Origin: Glycomyces amatae
GTDB lineage: Bacteria > Actinomycetota > Actinomycetes > Mycobacteriales > Micromonosporaceae
DNA length: 64,000 nucleotides
Direction of reading: 5' to 3'
Assembly (NCBI RefSeq): GCF_020991375.1
Contig: NZ_JAJLQZ010000006.1
Span: 124,001-188,000 of the forward strand
Shown here: positions 44,188-52,480 of the stretch, in pieces
Layout of the letters: the number at the start of each line of letters is the position of its first letter
Position numbering within the stretch: position 1 is the first letter of the stretch
Notes under the pieces: generated by a model
Told to the model about the DNA's origin: nothing
What the model saw: only the letters and a program-made list of their open reading frames with translations
Databases searched by the model: none
Position numbers and translations under genes: made by a program

Positions 44188-45179
44188 TGACCTACCTTCC
44201 CGCGGACGACCGCTACGAGACCATGCAGTACCGACGCTCCGGACGCAGCGGCCTGAAGCTGCCCGCGATCTCCCTCGGCCTGTGGCAGAACTTCGGCCAC
44301 ACCCGGCCGCTGGAGACGCAGCGGGCGATCATCCGCCGCGCCTTCGACCTCGGCGTCACCCACTTCGACCTGGCCAACAACTACGGCCCGCCCGGCGGCA
44401 GCGCCGAGCAGAACTTCGGCCGCGTCCTCGCCGAGGACCTCAAGGCCCACCGCGACGAGCTGATCATCTCCTCCAAGGCCGGGTACCGCATGTGGCCCGG
44501 CCCGTACGGCGACCACGGCTCGCGGAAGTACCTCGTCTCCTCGCTCGACCAGTCGCTGCGGCGCATGGGCCTGGACTACGTCGACGTGTTCTACCACCAC
44601 CGGCCCGACCCCGAGACCCCGCTCGAGGAGACCATGGGCGCCCTCGACGCGATCGTGCGCTCGGGCAAGGCCCTGTACGCGGGCGTCTCGAACTACAACG
44701 CCGAGCAGGTCAGGGCGGCCGCCGCGATCCTGAAGGACCTCGGCACGCCGCTCCTGATCGACCAGCCGTCCTACTCGATGTTCAACCGCTGGACCGAGCG
44801 CGACGGCCTGCTCGACGCGCTCGAGGAGGTCGGCGCCGGCTGCATCGTCTTCAGCCCGCTCGCCCAGGGGCTCCTGACCGACCGGTACCTGGGGGGCATC
44901 CCCGAGGACTCGCGCGTGCGCACCAGCGTCTTCCTCAACGAGGACGCCCTCGAGGAGGAGAAGATGGCCCGCGTGCGGGCCCTCAACGACATCGCGGCCG
45001 GGCGCGGCCAGTCGCTCGCGCAGACGGCGCTCGCCTGGGCCCTGCGCGACACCAGGATGACCAGCGTCATCATCGGCGCCAGCAGCGTCGCGCAGCTGGA
45101 GGACAACATCGGCGCCCTCGCGAACCCCGACTTCACCGAGGACGAGCTCGCGGCGATCGACGTCCACGCCGTCGGCTAG
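44187..45179 (+). CDS. Aldo/keto reductase, L-glyceraldehyde 3-phosphate reductase-like
   Basis: The 330-residue TIM-barrel NADPH enzyme starts MTYLPADDRYETMQYRRSG. It has THFDLANNYGPPGGSAE near residue 55 with the catalytic Asp and Tyr, LIISSKAGYRMW with the Lys near 95, and VFYHHRPD near 135. The end motif SVIIGASSVAQLEDN near 295 binds the cofactor phosphate. This pattern fits the YghZ/Gpr subfamily that reduces toxic L-glyceraldehyde 3-phosphate and methylglyoxal. Substrate in this host is inferred. A single gene. Confidence 0.92.
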   Translation: MTYLPADDRYETMQYRRSGRSGLKLPAISLGLWQNFGHTRPLETQRAIIRRAFDLGVTHFDLANNYGPPGGSAEQNFGRVLAEDLKAHRDELIISSKAGYRMWPGPYGDHGSRKYLVSSLDQSLRRMGLDYVDVFYHHRPDPETPLEETMGALDAIVRSGKALYAGVSNYNAEQVRAAAAILKDLGTPLLIDQPSYSMFNRWTERDGLLDALEEVGAGCIVFSPLAQGLLTDRYLGGIPEDSRVRTSVFLNEDALEEEKMARVRALNDIAAGRGQSLAQTALAWALRDTRMTSVIIGASSVAQLEDNIGALANPDFTEDELAAIDVHAVG

Positions 45180-45310
45180 CGCCGCAGGCGGGCACCGTCC
45201 CTCCCCAGTAGAAGGACGGTGCCCGCTCCTCCGCGCGGGCGATACTTCCGTATGAGGGGGAGCCCCGCGACATCCCCCTCGAGAGGGAAGTGCGGCTTGG
45301 GTGGGTTCAC

Positions 45311-45324
45311 TACGATTCTGGGCA
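45311..45324 (+). promoter_or_regulatory. -10 element TACGAT of the PH-domain operon
   Basis: TACGAT at 45311-45316 ends seven bases before the ATG at 45324. A start one or two bases away would leave almost no leader. Confidence 0.6.
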
Positions 45325-45818
45325 TGACCTCCGTGAGAACCACGCTGCGCCCGCCCCGGCACCAGTTCGACGCCCGCGTGAAACCCTGGTGGCGCGCCCA
45401 ACTCGCCCTCTCCTACGGCGTGATCGTCGTCCCGCTGGCCGTGCTGGGCCTCCTCATCGCCCCCGCCCGCTGGTGGCTCCTCGGGCCCGCGATCCTGTTC
45501 GCCGTGATCGGCCTCGCCTCGATGGCCCTGCCCGCCTGGTGGCACCGCGTGCACCGCTGGGAGGTCACCGACACCGCCGTGTACACCCTCACCGGCTACT
45601 TCTGGCGCACCTGGCGCGTCGCCCCGATGTCGCGCATCCAGACCGTCGACACCACCCAGGGCCCGCTCCAGCGCTCCTTCGGACTGTCCACCGTGGTCGT
45701 CACGACCGCGTCCTCCGCGGGGGCCGTGAAACTCGAGGGGCTCGAGCAGGCCCAGGCCGAGGAGCTGGCCGCGCGGCTGACCGAGCTCACCGACGCCACC
45801 CCCGGGGACGCGACATGA
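45324..45818 (+). CDS. Bacterial PH-domain membrane protein, YdbS-like
   Basis: The ATG at 45324 gives 164 residues. Two membrane helices (about residues 27-48 and 53-72) are followed by a bPH2 domain with HRWEVTDTAVYTLTGYFWR, VAPMSRIQTVDTTQGPLQ and FGLSTVVVTTASSAG. The pattern of a small bPH2 protein followed by a large one is the YdbS-YdbT pair. In Bacillus these confer resistance to certain bacteriocins; function here is unknown. Its stop overlaps the next start (ATGA). Confidence 0.88.
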   Translation: MTSVRTTLRPPRHQFDARVKPWWRAQLALSYGVIVVPLAVLGLLIAPARWWLLGPAILFAVIGLASMALPAWWHRVHRWEVTDTAVYTLTGYFWRTWRVAPMSRIQTVDTTQGPLQRSFGLSTVVVTTASSAGAVKLEGLEQAQAEELAARLTELTDATPGDAT

Positions 45819-47362
45819 GCGACGAGACGACCGCCGCCGAGGCCCTGGAGACCGAGGTCCCCGGGGCGCCGTGGCTGAAGCTGCACCCCGACGGGCTCAA
45901 GGCCACCGCGCTGTACCTGTTCGGCGCCGGGCTCGTGATCGGCACCCCGATCGCGTTCGCCATCGCCACCGGCTCGCTGCTCCTGGCCCTGCTCATCGTC
46001 GTGGGCGGCGGCCTGCTCGTCATCGGCGCCGTCCTCGCGTACGAGGCGGTGCGCCTGCGCGCCACCAGGTACCGCGTCACCGAGTCCCGCGTCGAGATGG
46101 TCACGGGGGTCTTCTTCAAGACCCGCCGCTCCCTCGCCCGGGAGCGCATCCGCTCGGTCGACCTCTCCTCCAACCCCCTGGAGCGCGCCTTCGGCCTCGC
46201 GCGGGTCAAGGTCGGCACCGGCGAGACCGGCAGCGGATCGGGCTCGAGCACCGAGCGGACCCTGCTGCTGGACTCGGTCCACAAGACCGAGGCCGACCGG
46301 CTCCGCGCCGAGCTGCTGCGCCGCGCCGCCGCCGAGACCGGGCCCGACGGCGAGCAGCGGCTCGCCACCTGGGAGCCCCGCTGGCTCAAGTACGCGCCGC
46401 TGTCGTTCCTCACCCCGATGCTCGCGGGCGTGGTGGTCGGCGCGGTCTTCCAGGTCGCCGACTGGTTCGGCAAGGGCGGCCTGCCCGTCGAGATCGTCGC
46501 CGGCCTGCTCGAGGAGTACGGCCCCTGGGCCGTGCTCGGCATCGGCGTCGTCGGGCTCCTGGTCATCGGCGCCGTCGGGAGCCTGGTCCTCCAGGGCGAG
46601 GCCTGGTGGAACCACCGGCTCGACCGCGAACCGGGCGGCACGCTGCGCGTGCAGCGGGGCCTCATGGTCTCGCGCTCCCTCAGCCTCGAGGAGCGGCGCA
46701 TCCGCGGGATCGAACTGGTCGAGCCGCTCGGCGTGCGCGCCGCGGGCGCCGGGCGCCTCGACGTCGTCGCCATCGGCCTCAAGACCGATCAGGAGGGCAG
46801 CGACCTGAGCACGCTCGTGCCCGCCGCGCCGCTCGCGGTCGCCGAGGCCGCCGCCGAGGCCGTGATCGGCCCGATCGCCGTCGACCTGGCCCCGCACCCC
46901 AAGGCCGCCCTGCACCGCCGCGTCCGCTGGGGCGTGGCCGCGGTGGTCCTGCTCGCCGCCGCGGCCGCGGCGGCGCACCTGCTGTGGTCGCTCCCGGCGC
47001 TGCTGAGCGCGGCCGTGATCCTCGCGGCGGTGCTGGGCTCGGCGTTCGCGCTGTGGACGGCGTTCGACTCGTACCGGTCCCTCGGCCACGCGACGAGCCG
47101 CGGCTACCTCGTCTCGCGCTGCGGCAGCGTCCGGCGCGCGACGGTCCACCTCGACCGCTCGGGGATCATCGGCTGGCGCGTCAGGCAGTCGCTGTTCCAG
47201 AAGCGCATGGGGCTCATGACCCTGGACGCGACCACCGCGGCGGGCAGGGGCCACTACGCGGTGATCGACGCCGACGAGCACGAGATCCTCGACTTCGCCG
47301 ACGGCGCGGTCCCGGACCTGCTGCGGCCGTTCCTCGTCCGCGACGAACCGCACGGCGGCTGA
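45815..47362 (+). CDS. Bacterial PH-domain membrane protein, YdbT-like
   Basis: The ATG at 45815 overlaps the preceding stop and gives 515 residues. It has paired membrane helices near residues 30-75, 200-270 and 375-425, and three bPH2 domains. Each domain begins with a strand pattern such as TRYRVTESRVEMVTGVFFK, RSLSLEERRIRGIELVEPL and ATVHLDRSGIIGWRVRQS. It acts at the membrane with its small partner. A tail of Ala-rich helices separates domains 2 and 3. Probable role in envelope integrity or bacteriocin tolerance, inferred only. Confidence 0.87.
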   Translation: MSDETTAAEALETEVPGAPWLKLHPDGLKATALYLFGAGLVIGTPIAFAIATGSLLLALLIVVGGGLLVIGAVLAYEAVRLRATRYRVTESRVEMVTGVFFKTRRSLARERIRSVDLSSNPLERAFGLARVKVGTGETGSGSGSSTERTLLLDSVHKTEADRLRAELLRRAAAETGPDGEQRLATWEPRWLKYAPLSFLTPMLAGVVVGAVFQVADWFGKGGLPVEIVAGLLEEYGPWAVLGIGVVGLLVIGAVGSLVLQGEAWWNHRLDREPGGTLRVQRGLMVSRSLSLEERRIRGIELVEPLGVRAAGAGRLDVVAIGLKTDQEGSDLSTLVPAAPLAVAEAAAEAVIGPIAVDLAPHPKAALHRRVRWGVAAVVLLAAAAAAAHLLWSLPALLSAAVILAAVLGSAFALWTAFDSYRSLGHATSRGYLVSRCGSVRRATVHLDRSGIIGWRVRQSLFQKRMGLMTLDATTAAGRGHYAVIDADEHEILDFADGAVPDLLRPFLVRDEPHGG

Positions 47363-47398
47363 CGTGCGGCGGCGGCCCGGCTTCCGGGCCGCCGCGCG

Positions 47399-48619
47399 TC
47401 AGCGGAACGACTGGAGCGCCGCGGTGCCCGGCGGCTCCTCGGCCCTGATGAGCGCCTCGACCTCGCCCATCCGGTCCCAGGTGTTCACGCCCATGCCCGC
47501 CAGGACGCGGCCGTTCCGCGTCCAGAAGGCGACGAACTCGAGCGACTCGACCGAGCCGGAGACGACCACCTCGTCGTAGGCGTCCGGCCCGGCCGTGAAG
47601 CCCAGGTACTCCATGCCGAGGTCGTACTGGTCGGTGAAGAAGTACGGGAGCTTGTCGTAGACCGTGTCGTCGCCGAGCATCGCCCTGGCGGCGTGCCGCC
47701 CGGAGTCGATCGCGGTCTGCCAGTGCTCGACGCGGATCGGCCGCCCGAAGTGCGGCGAGGGCACCGAGGCGATGTCGCCCGCGGCCCAGACGTCGGCGCC
47801 GCCCGTGCGCAGGGTGCCGTCGACGGCGACCCCGCCGCCGAGGTCCTTCCCGCGCAGGTCGAGCCCGCCCGCGACCGCCAGGCCCGTGTTCGGGGTCGCG
47901 CCGACCGCGATGAGCACGAGGTCGGCGTCCACGCGCTCGCCGTCCTCCGTCTCGACGCCGACGGCGCGGCCGTCCTCGCCGAGGATCTTCGCGACCCGGG
48001 TGCGGCGGCGCAGGTCCACGCCGTGGTCGAGGTGAAGCTGGGCGAAGACCAGGCCCATCTCGGGGCCGAGGACGCGTTCGAGCGGCTGGGCGCCGAGGCC
48101 GAAGACGGCCGCTTCGCAGTCGAGCTGCCGCGCGGAGGCGGCGACCTCCATGCCGATCCAGCCGTCGCCGATGATCGCGACCCGTTCGGCCGCCCGCAGC
48201 GCGACGCCGAGCTGGTCGGACTGCTCGACGGTCCGCAGCAGGTGGACGCCGCGCAGGTCGGCGCCGGGGAACGGGAGGACGAGCGGGCTCGAGCCGGTGG
48301 CGAGCAGGAGCTTCGCGTAGTCGAGGACGGTGCCGTCGGCGAGCGCGAGCCGCCGGGCGCCGGTGTCGAGCCCGGTGGCGGGCTGCCCGGAGCGGACCTC
48401 GGCGTTGTCGGCGTACCAGTCCTCGTCGACGGTGAACAGCGCCGACCGGTCGGCCTCGCCGCGCAGGTAGTCCTTGGACAGCGGCGGGCGCTCGTAGGGG
48501 CGGTGGGCCTCCCCGGCGACGATGACGAGGTCGCCCTCGTAGCCCTCGTCGCGGAGGGTCTTGGCGGCGGTGGAGGCGGCGAGCCCGCCTCCGACGATGA
48601 CGAACGGTGCAGTGCTCAT
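47399..48619 (-). CDS. FAD-dependent NAD(P)H:ferredoxin/rubredoxin-type oxidoreductase
   Basis: The ATG at 48619, after GGAGG, gives 406 residues. It has the dinucleotide site FVIVGGGLAASTAAKTL at the N-terminus, the family motif HRPYERPPLSKDYLRG near residue 38, a second Rossmann motif VAIIGDGWIGMEVAA near 147, and FAD-binding DVWAAGDIAS near 270. A reductase C-terminal dimerisation domain follows. It transfers electrons from NAD(P)H to a ferredoxin or similar partner. No ferredoxin or P450 gene is adjacent, so the partner is not known. Confidence 0.92.
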   Translation of the reverse strand: MSTAPFVIVGGGLAASTAAKTLRDEGYEGDLVIVAGEAHRPYERPPLSKDYLRGEADRSALFTVDEDWYADNAEVRSGQPATGLDTGARRLALADGTVLDYAKLLLATGSSPLVLPFPGADLRGVHLLRTVEQSDQLGVALRAAERVAIIGDGWIGMEVAASARQLDCEAAVFGLGAQPLERVLGPEMGLVFAQLHLDHGVDLRRRTRVAKILGEDGRAVGVETEDGERVDADLVLIAVGATPNTGLAVAGGLDLRGKDLGGGVAVDGTLRTGGADVWAAGDIASVPSPHFGRPIRVEHWQTAIDSGRHAARAMLGDDTVYDKLPYFFTDQYDLGMEYLGFTAGPDAYDEVVVSGSVESLEFVAFWTRNGRVLAGMGVNTWDRMGEVEALIRAEEPPGTAALQSFR

Positions 48620-48771
48620 GAGCGCCTCCGGCTTCCGTAGACAGCGGGTCCGCGACCATTCTCCCCCCGGTGCGCCGGCTCGGGGCCGTTCGGCGGGCCG
48701 CCGCGTGAACGTCACATGCCGGACCCTGCGGGCCGCCGGCGGTGTCGGCCCCGGCTGGGAGCATTGCGGCC

Positions 48772-49239
48772 ATGGAGCACTACCCGTATCCCCCGGCGGC
48801 GACCGACCGGATCGACCCGTTCGACACGAAGCGCCCTTCGGTCCAGTACATCGTGTTCGGCGGGAGCCGGTCGACGTACGCGTTCACCGAGCCGGTGGAC
48901 CACCTCGGGTTCTTCATGCACGAGTGGATCCCCATGGGCTACAAGGTCCTCGAGTACGCGCAGAAGGCGGCGGTGTGCCGCGGCGGGGCGATCGTGCGGG
49001 AGTGGCCCCTGGTCGAGCAGGATCCGCCGCGCGCCGGGAAGCGGCGCAAGACGCGGCCGGAGCCGAGCGCATGGGAGCGGAACGCCTGCGGGTACCAGGT
49101 GGCGGTGCCCTCGGGCGGGCGGCGGCGGGTCGACGAGGGGTACGACCGCGACGCGGCGCTGGAGGCCGCGGCGGCGGCGTCGAGGAAAGAGGGGGTCGCC
49201 GTGGCGTGGTTCGTATACCACGTCCAGGACTGGCACTGA
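48772..49239 (+). CDS. Hypothetical protein
   Basis: The ATG at 48772 gives 155 residues; an in-frame GTG at 48742 would add ten. No family is recognised. The protein is soluble, opens MEHYPYPPAATDRIDPFD, and has YIVFGGSRSTYAFTEPVDHL and WIPMGYKVLEYAQKAAVC; the C-terminus ends WFVYHVQDWH. High aromatic content and core-like codon use support a real gene. It stands alone before a gene-poor region. Confidence 0.7.
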   Translation: MEHYPYPPAATDRIDPFDTKRPSVQYIVFGGSRSTYAFTEPVDHLGFFMHEWIPMGYKVLEYAQKAAVCRGGAIVREWPLVEQDPPRAGKRRKTRPEPSAWERNACGYQVAVPSGGRRRVDEGYDRDAALEAAAAASRKEGVAVAWFVYHVQDWH

Positions 49240-49538
49240 GCGATCAGAAGGCGCGCTTCGCCTTTCATCGCTCTTCGGACCGCGGCACAGGCCCGTCCCC
49301 GTGTCGAGGAGACGGGCGCTTGACGGGCGGTCCGCCCGGCTGCGTCGGGCGAGGAATCGGGCGATGCGGCGGATGCGCTCGCGGTATCCGCTGGGCGGCT
49401 TCGGCACCGCGGCGCCCTTCGCGGCCGAATCCGGCATCACGATCCCAGGGCGCCTTGGTCCGGTGCTCGGGTGGCCGTCATCTGATCCGGGAAGCGCGGT
49501 GGGGCAGGGGGTGTTGTCGAACCGGGGCCTGGTCTGGT

Positions 49539-49660
49539 CAGGGTTCGGGCGGGCGGCGACGGAGGGGTGGGTGGTGGGTCGAAGTGCGTTGGCGGAGTAG
49601 GGCTGTGTGGGGTCGGAGTTCGGGCGGGCGGCGACGAGGGGATGGGTGGTGGGGTGGGGT
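49539..49660 (+). repeat. Imperfect G-rich direct repeat
   Basis: Segments at about 49543-49580 and 49616-49655 share TTCGGGCGGGCGGCGACG followed by GAGGGG and GGGTGGTGGG with small differences. Confidence 0.6.
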
Positions 49661-49685
49661 CCGTGTCGGGCGGTCGGGTCCGATC

Positions 49686-49710
49686 GGGGCGGGGCGGGGC
49701 GCCGGAAGGG
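49686..49710 (+). other. Potential G-quadruplex
   Basis: Three GGGG runs at 49686-49689, 49691-49694 and 49696-49699 with one-base loops are followed by GGG at 49708-49710. A hairpin (arms CCGGGCGTG 49717-49725 and CACGCCCGG 49732-49740) follows directly. Confidence 0.6.
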
Positions 49711-50381
49711 TGGTTTCCGGGCGTGGCGTGACACGCCCGGGCGCGGGGTGGGGTGGCGGATGCCGTTACGGCACAGGGGTTTCGATACTTAAGTTAGGGG
49801 ATGCGATGCCTTTGTCCGATGCGGTCGGGTCGGGGTTGGGGGATCATTGAGGTACGCACAGGGACAGGGAATCAGCACAGGTGTCGAGTAGGTGCAACGC
49901 AGACTACGCCAAGCCTCTGGCCGACTCGGCCTCCTGACTGGTTCCGAGGCCCCCGCCCCGGCACGTTCGGGGTTGACGAATGATCTCATCCCCTCGTGCT
50001 ATCGGGTTCCGCAGCTGTCCGCCCCTTCGCCGGGGTGTGATTGGGTGGGAGATCGCCCGGTTGGGATCACCCCGGCCGGGAGGCAGTGTCCCGAACGAGG
50101 CACACGCATCATCCGAGTACGCCCGCTGCCACCCGAGTTGCGTATGGGGGCGACCTGTCGGCATGACCGGTAGGCGACCATGCGAGTCGGGGAGTGCGCG
50201 AGCGGAATGAACGCCATGAGCGGCATGCGATGCCTGGCGACACCGCCGGGGGTCATCGCCCAGCGTGCATCACCGGTAGCACACCGCCTGAGGGGGCGTG
50301 CCGCCCAGCGCGCGCGGGAGGCTGCCACCGGCCGGGAACTCTCGGCCGACAGGACCGGCACCGAACCGGGCGCACCGCCCC

Positions 50382-50553
50382 GGCACCGGCCCGAAACCGA
50401 GGGGTTCAGGACCGGGAGCGAACATCAGGAGGGGAAAGCCAGATCGGCAGGACCACCAGGCCATGAGGCCGGGTCAGGTCAGGTCGGGTCCTGCGGCCCG
50501 GGTCGCCGCCTCGGCATCGGCCCGAAGCCGAGGAGTCGAGGACCGGGAAGCGA
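50382..50553 (+). repeat. Imperfect 40-base direct repeat
   Basis: Copies at about 50382-50421 and 50513-50553 share GGCAYCGGCCCGAARCCGAG and a GAGGACCGGGAAGCGA-like end, with a few substitutions. Confidence 0.6.
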
Positions 50554-51095
50554 CAGACCGGCAGGAGTAACTGACAGGAGTAAGGAGGCGAACCGGCCAT
50601 GACGACCACGACCGTGTCTATGAACACGACCACGACCGACGCCGCCCCTCACCGACCGGCCACTGCGCATCGACCGGCACCCGGGAGCACCGGCCAGGCG
50701 AAAGCAACCGGCCACTGCACGCCGCCCGGCACCACGGCCCACCGCCGCCACCACCCGAATCCACCGGCCCACCGGATCTATCGACCGATCCAACCGGCCC
50801 GGCCTCAGCCGCACTCCCGCATCCGCTCCTCACCGGTCCATCGCTGATCGCTCGAACCCTGAGCCGATCCAGGCCCGGCCGCGGCGGCACGCCCTGCTCC
50901 ACCGCCCACCTCGCCATCGCTGCCCTCCCGAACCCCGGGCCGGACAGTTTCGTCGGGAAAACGAGCCCTTCCACAAGCCCCACACCAATACGAAGCGCCT
51001 TGAAACCCGCGCGTCGCGCCGCATCGGGCTTCGCCGCGAAGCCAATCGAGGGTGCCGCCGCCACGGCGCGAATCCTGATCGGACGGCGCCCGGTC

Positions 51096-51839
51096 TCAGC
51101 TCCAGCCGCGGCGGATCGGGCGGCTCACCGGGGTCGGTTCGCGGTCGCGGCTCCGGTAGACCACATATGGCCGGAACAGGTACCAGACCGGGGCGCTGAA
51201 GGCGTGGACCAGCCTCGTGAACGGGAACAGCGCGAACAGCGCCAGACCCACCAGGGTGTGCAGTTTGAACGCGCCCGAGGCCGCGCTCATCGCGGCCACG
51301 TCGGGCTGGAGGACGAAGACGCTCCTGAACCACGGCGACACGGTCTCCCTGTAGTCGGCCTCGTGGCCGCCCGTGAGGCCCGCGACCGCCGAGAGCAGCG
51401 TGGTCGCCAGGCCCGCGAGGATCGCGGCCACCAGAACCGCGTACATGACCTTGTCGTTCACCGTGGTCGCGCTGAAGACCGGACCCGTCGTCCTGCGGCG
51501 CCAGATCAGGAGGGTGATGCCGCCCAGCGTGGTCACGCCCGCTATGGCGCCCAACGACAGTGCGGTCACGTGGTACATGTCGTTCGTGATGCCCACCGCG
51601 TCGGTCCAGCCCTCCGGGATCAGCAGGCCCACCACGTGGCCGATGATCACCACCAGCAGTCCGAAGTGGAACACCGGGCTCGCGATGCGCAGCAGCCGCG
51701 ACTCGTAGAGCTGCGACGACCGGGTCGTCCAGCCGAACCGGTCGTAGCGGTAGCGCCAGATCGTGCCTCCCACGAGGACGGCGATCACCACGTACGGCAG
51801 CGCGCCCCACAGCAGGTAGTCGAGGGCCGTGGGACTCAT
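51096..51839 (-). CDS. narI: Respiratory nitrate reductase gamma subunit (cytochrome b)
   Basis: The ATG at 51839 overlaps the narJ stop (ATGA) and gives 247 residues with five membrane helices. Likely heme ligands are the His in ASPVFHFGLLVVIIGHVVGL (near residues 56 and 66) and FKLHTLVGLALFALFPFTRLVHAF-type helix (two His near 195 and 213); I cite these by position. NarI takes electrons from menaquinol and passes them to NarH. It is the last gene of the operon; a charged C-terminus (PISRPIRRGWS-like) follows the last helix. Confidence 0.95.
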   Translation of the reverse strand: MSPTALDYLLWGALPYVVIAVLVGGTIWRYRYDRFGWTTRSSQLYESRLLRIASPVFHFGLLVVIIGHVVGLLIPEGWTDAVGITNDMYHVTALSLGAIAGVTTLGGITLLIWRRRTTGPVFSATTVNDKVMYAVLVAAILAGLATTLLSAVAGLTGGHEADYRETVSPWFRSVFVLQPDVAAMSAASGAFKLHTLVGLALFALFPFTRLVHAFSAPVWYLFRPYVVYRSRDREPTPVSRPIRRGWS

Positions 51840-52480
51840 CGCCGGCCCCCCGTCGTGACCGGCATCCCGAGCTCGACCCGGCCGGTGCCGTACGGGTCGA
51901 GTCCTACGTCCTCGGCGGGAGGTCCGGCGGCGGCCAGGCGGGAGGCCTCGCGGCGGGCTTCGTCGGGGGCCGGGAGGGTTGCGGCCACGGCGTCGAGCAC
52001 ATGGGCGTAAGGGCTGGAGCAGTCGTGGAGCGCGGCGCGGAGCAGTTCGATCCCCGGCTGGAAGGACTCCAGAAGCCGCTCTCCCCGCTCCCGGTCGCCT
52101 CGTGCGGCGAATTCGAGGACCACGGCGAGGTGGTCGGGCAGTTCGGCGGCGTCGAGCCGCCATCCGCAGGACCCATAGATCTCCTTTACGCGGGCGAGCG
52201 CGTGGCCGCGCCTCCTGGTGTCGCCGTCGGTGTAGTAGGTCAGGTGCAGTGCCCTGCGGCGCTTGAGGTCGAAGGTGCGGACGTAGTGGTCGCCCTGGTC
52301 GAGTTCGGTCGCGGCCTCCGCGTAGTCGCAGAACGCGGTGAGCGCCGCGCGGGCCGGGCCCGCCGGGAGTTCGGCGATCGCGTCGCGCACCAGCGGGACG
52401 CGATCGCGGGCCTGCCGGTCCGGGTAGCACAGCAGCATCGCGGCGGCCTGGCGGACCACCGCCGTCTCGGTGCCGGTCAT
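51836..52480 (-). CDS. narJ: Nitrate reductase assembly chaperone
   Basis: The 214-residue TorD-type chaperone inserts the molybdenum cofactor into NarG before membrane docking. It is helical, with AAMLLCYPDRQARDRV at the N-terminus, ELDQGDHYVRTFDLKRRRAL near residue 58 and LTYYTDGDTRRRGHAL near 75, all NarJ signatures. Both ends overlap neighbours by 4 bases, so the four nar genes are translationally coupled. Confidence 0.94.
   Translation of the reverse strand: MTGTETAVVRQAAAMLLCYPDRQARDRVPLVRDAIAELPAGPARAALTAFCDYAEAATELDQGDHYVRTFDLKRRRALHLTYYTDGDTRRRGHALARVKEIYGSCGWRLDAAELPDHLAVVLEFAARGDRERGERLLESFQPGIELLRAALHDCSSPYAHVLDAVAATLPAPDEARREASRLAAAGPPAEDVGLDPYGTGRVELGMPVTTGGRR

Larger units (their letters stand above)
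49240..51095. other. Gene-poor G-rich region of about 1.86 kb
   Basis: No reading frame here has a plausible protein sequence; the candidates on all frames are Arg-, Gly- and Pro-rich shadows. The first 550 bases are strongly G-rich on the plus strand, with G-quadruplex motifs and an imperfect repeat. Later parts have another imperfect repeat. It lies between core genes and the nar operon, and could be a decayed insertion. Confidence 0.65.

Noticed and set aside
49999..50361. 120-codon minus-strand frame in the gene-poor region
   Set aside because: Composition is random for the G+C content, there is no ribosome site, and no domain pattern is visible.
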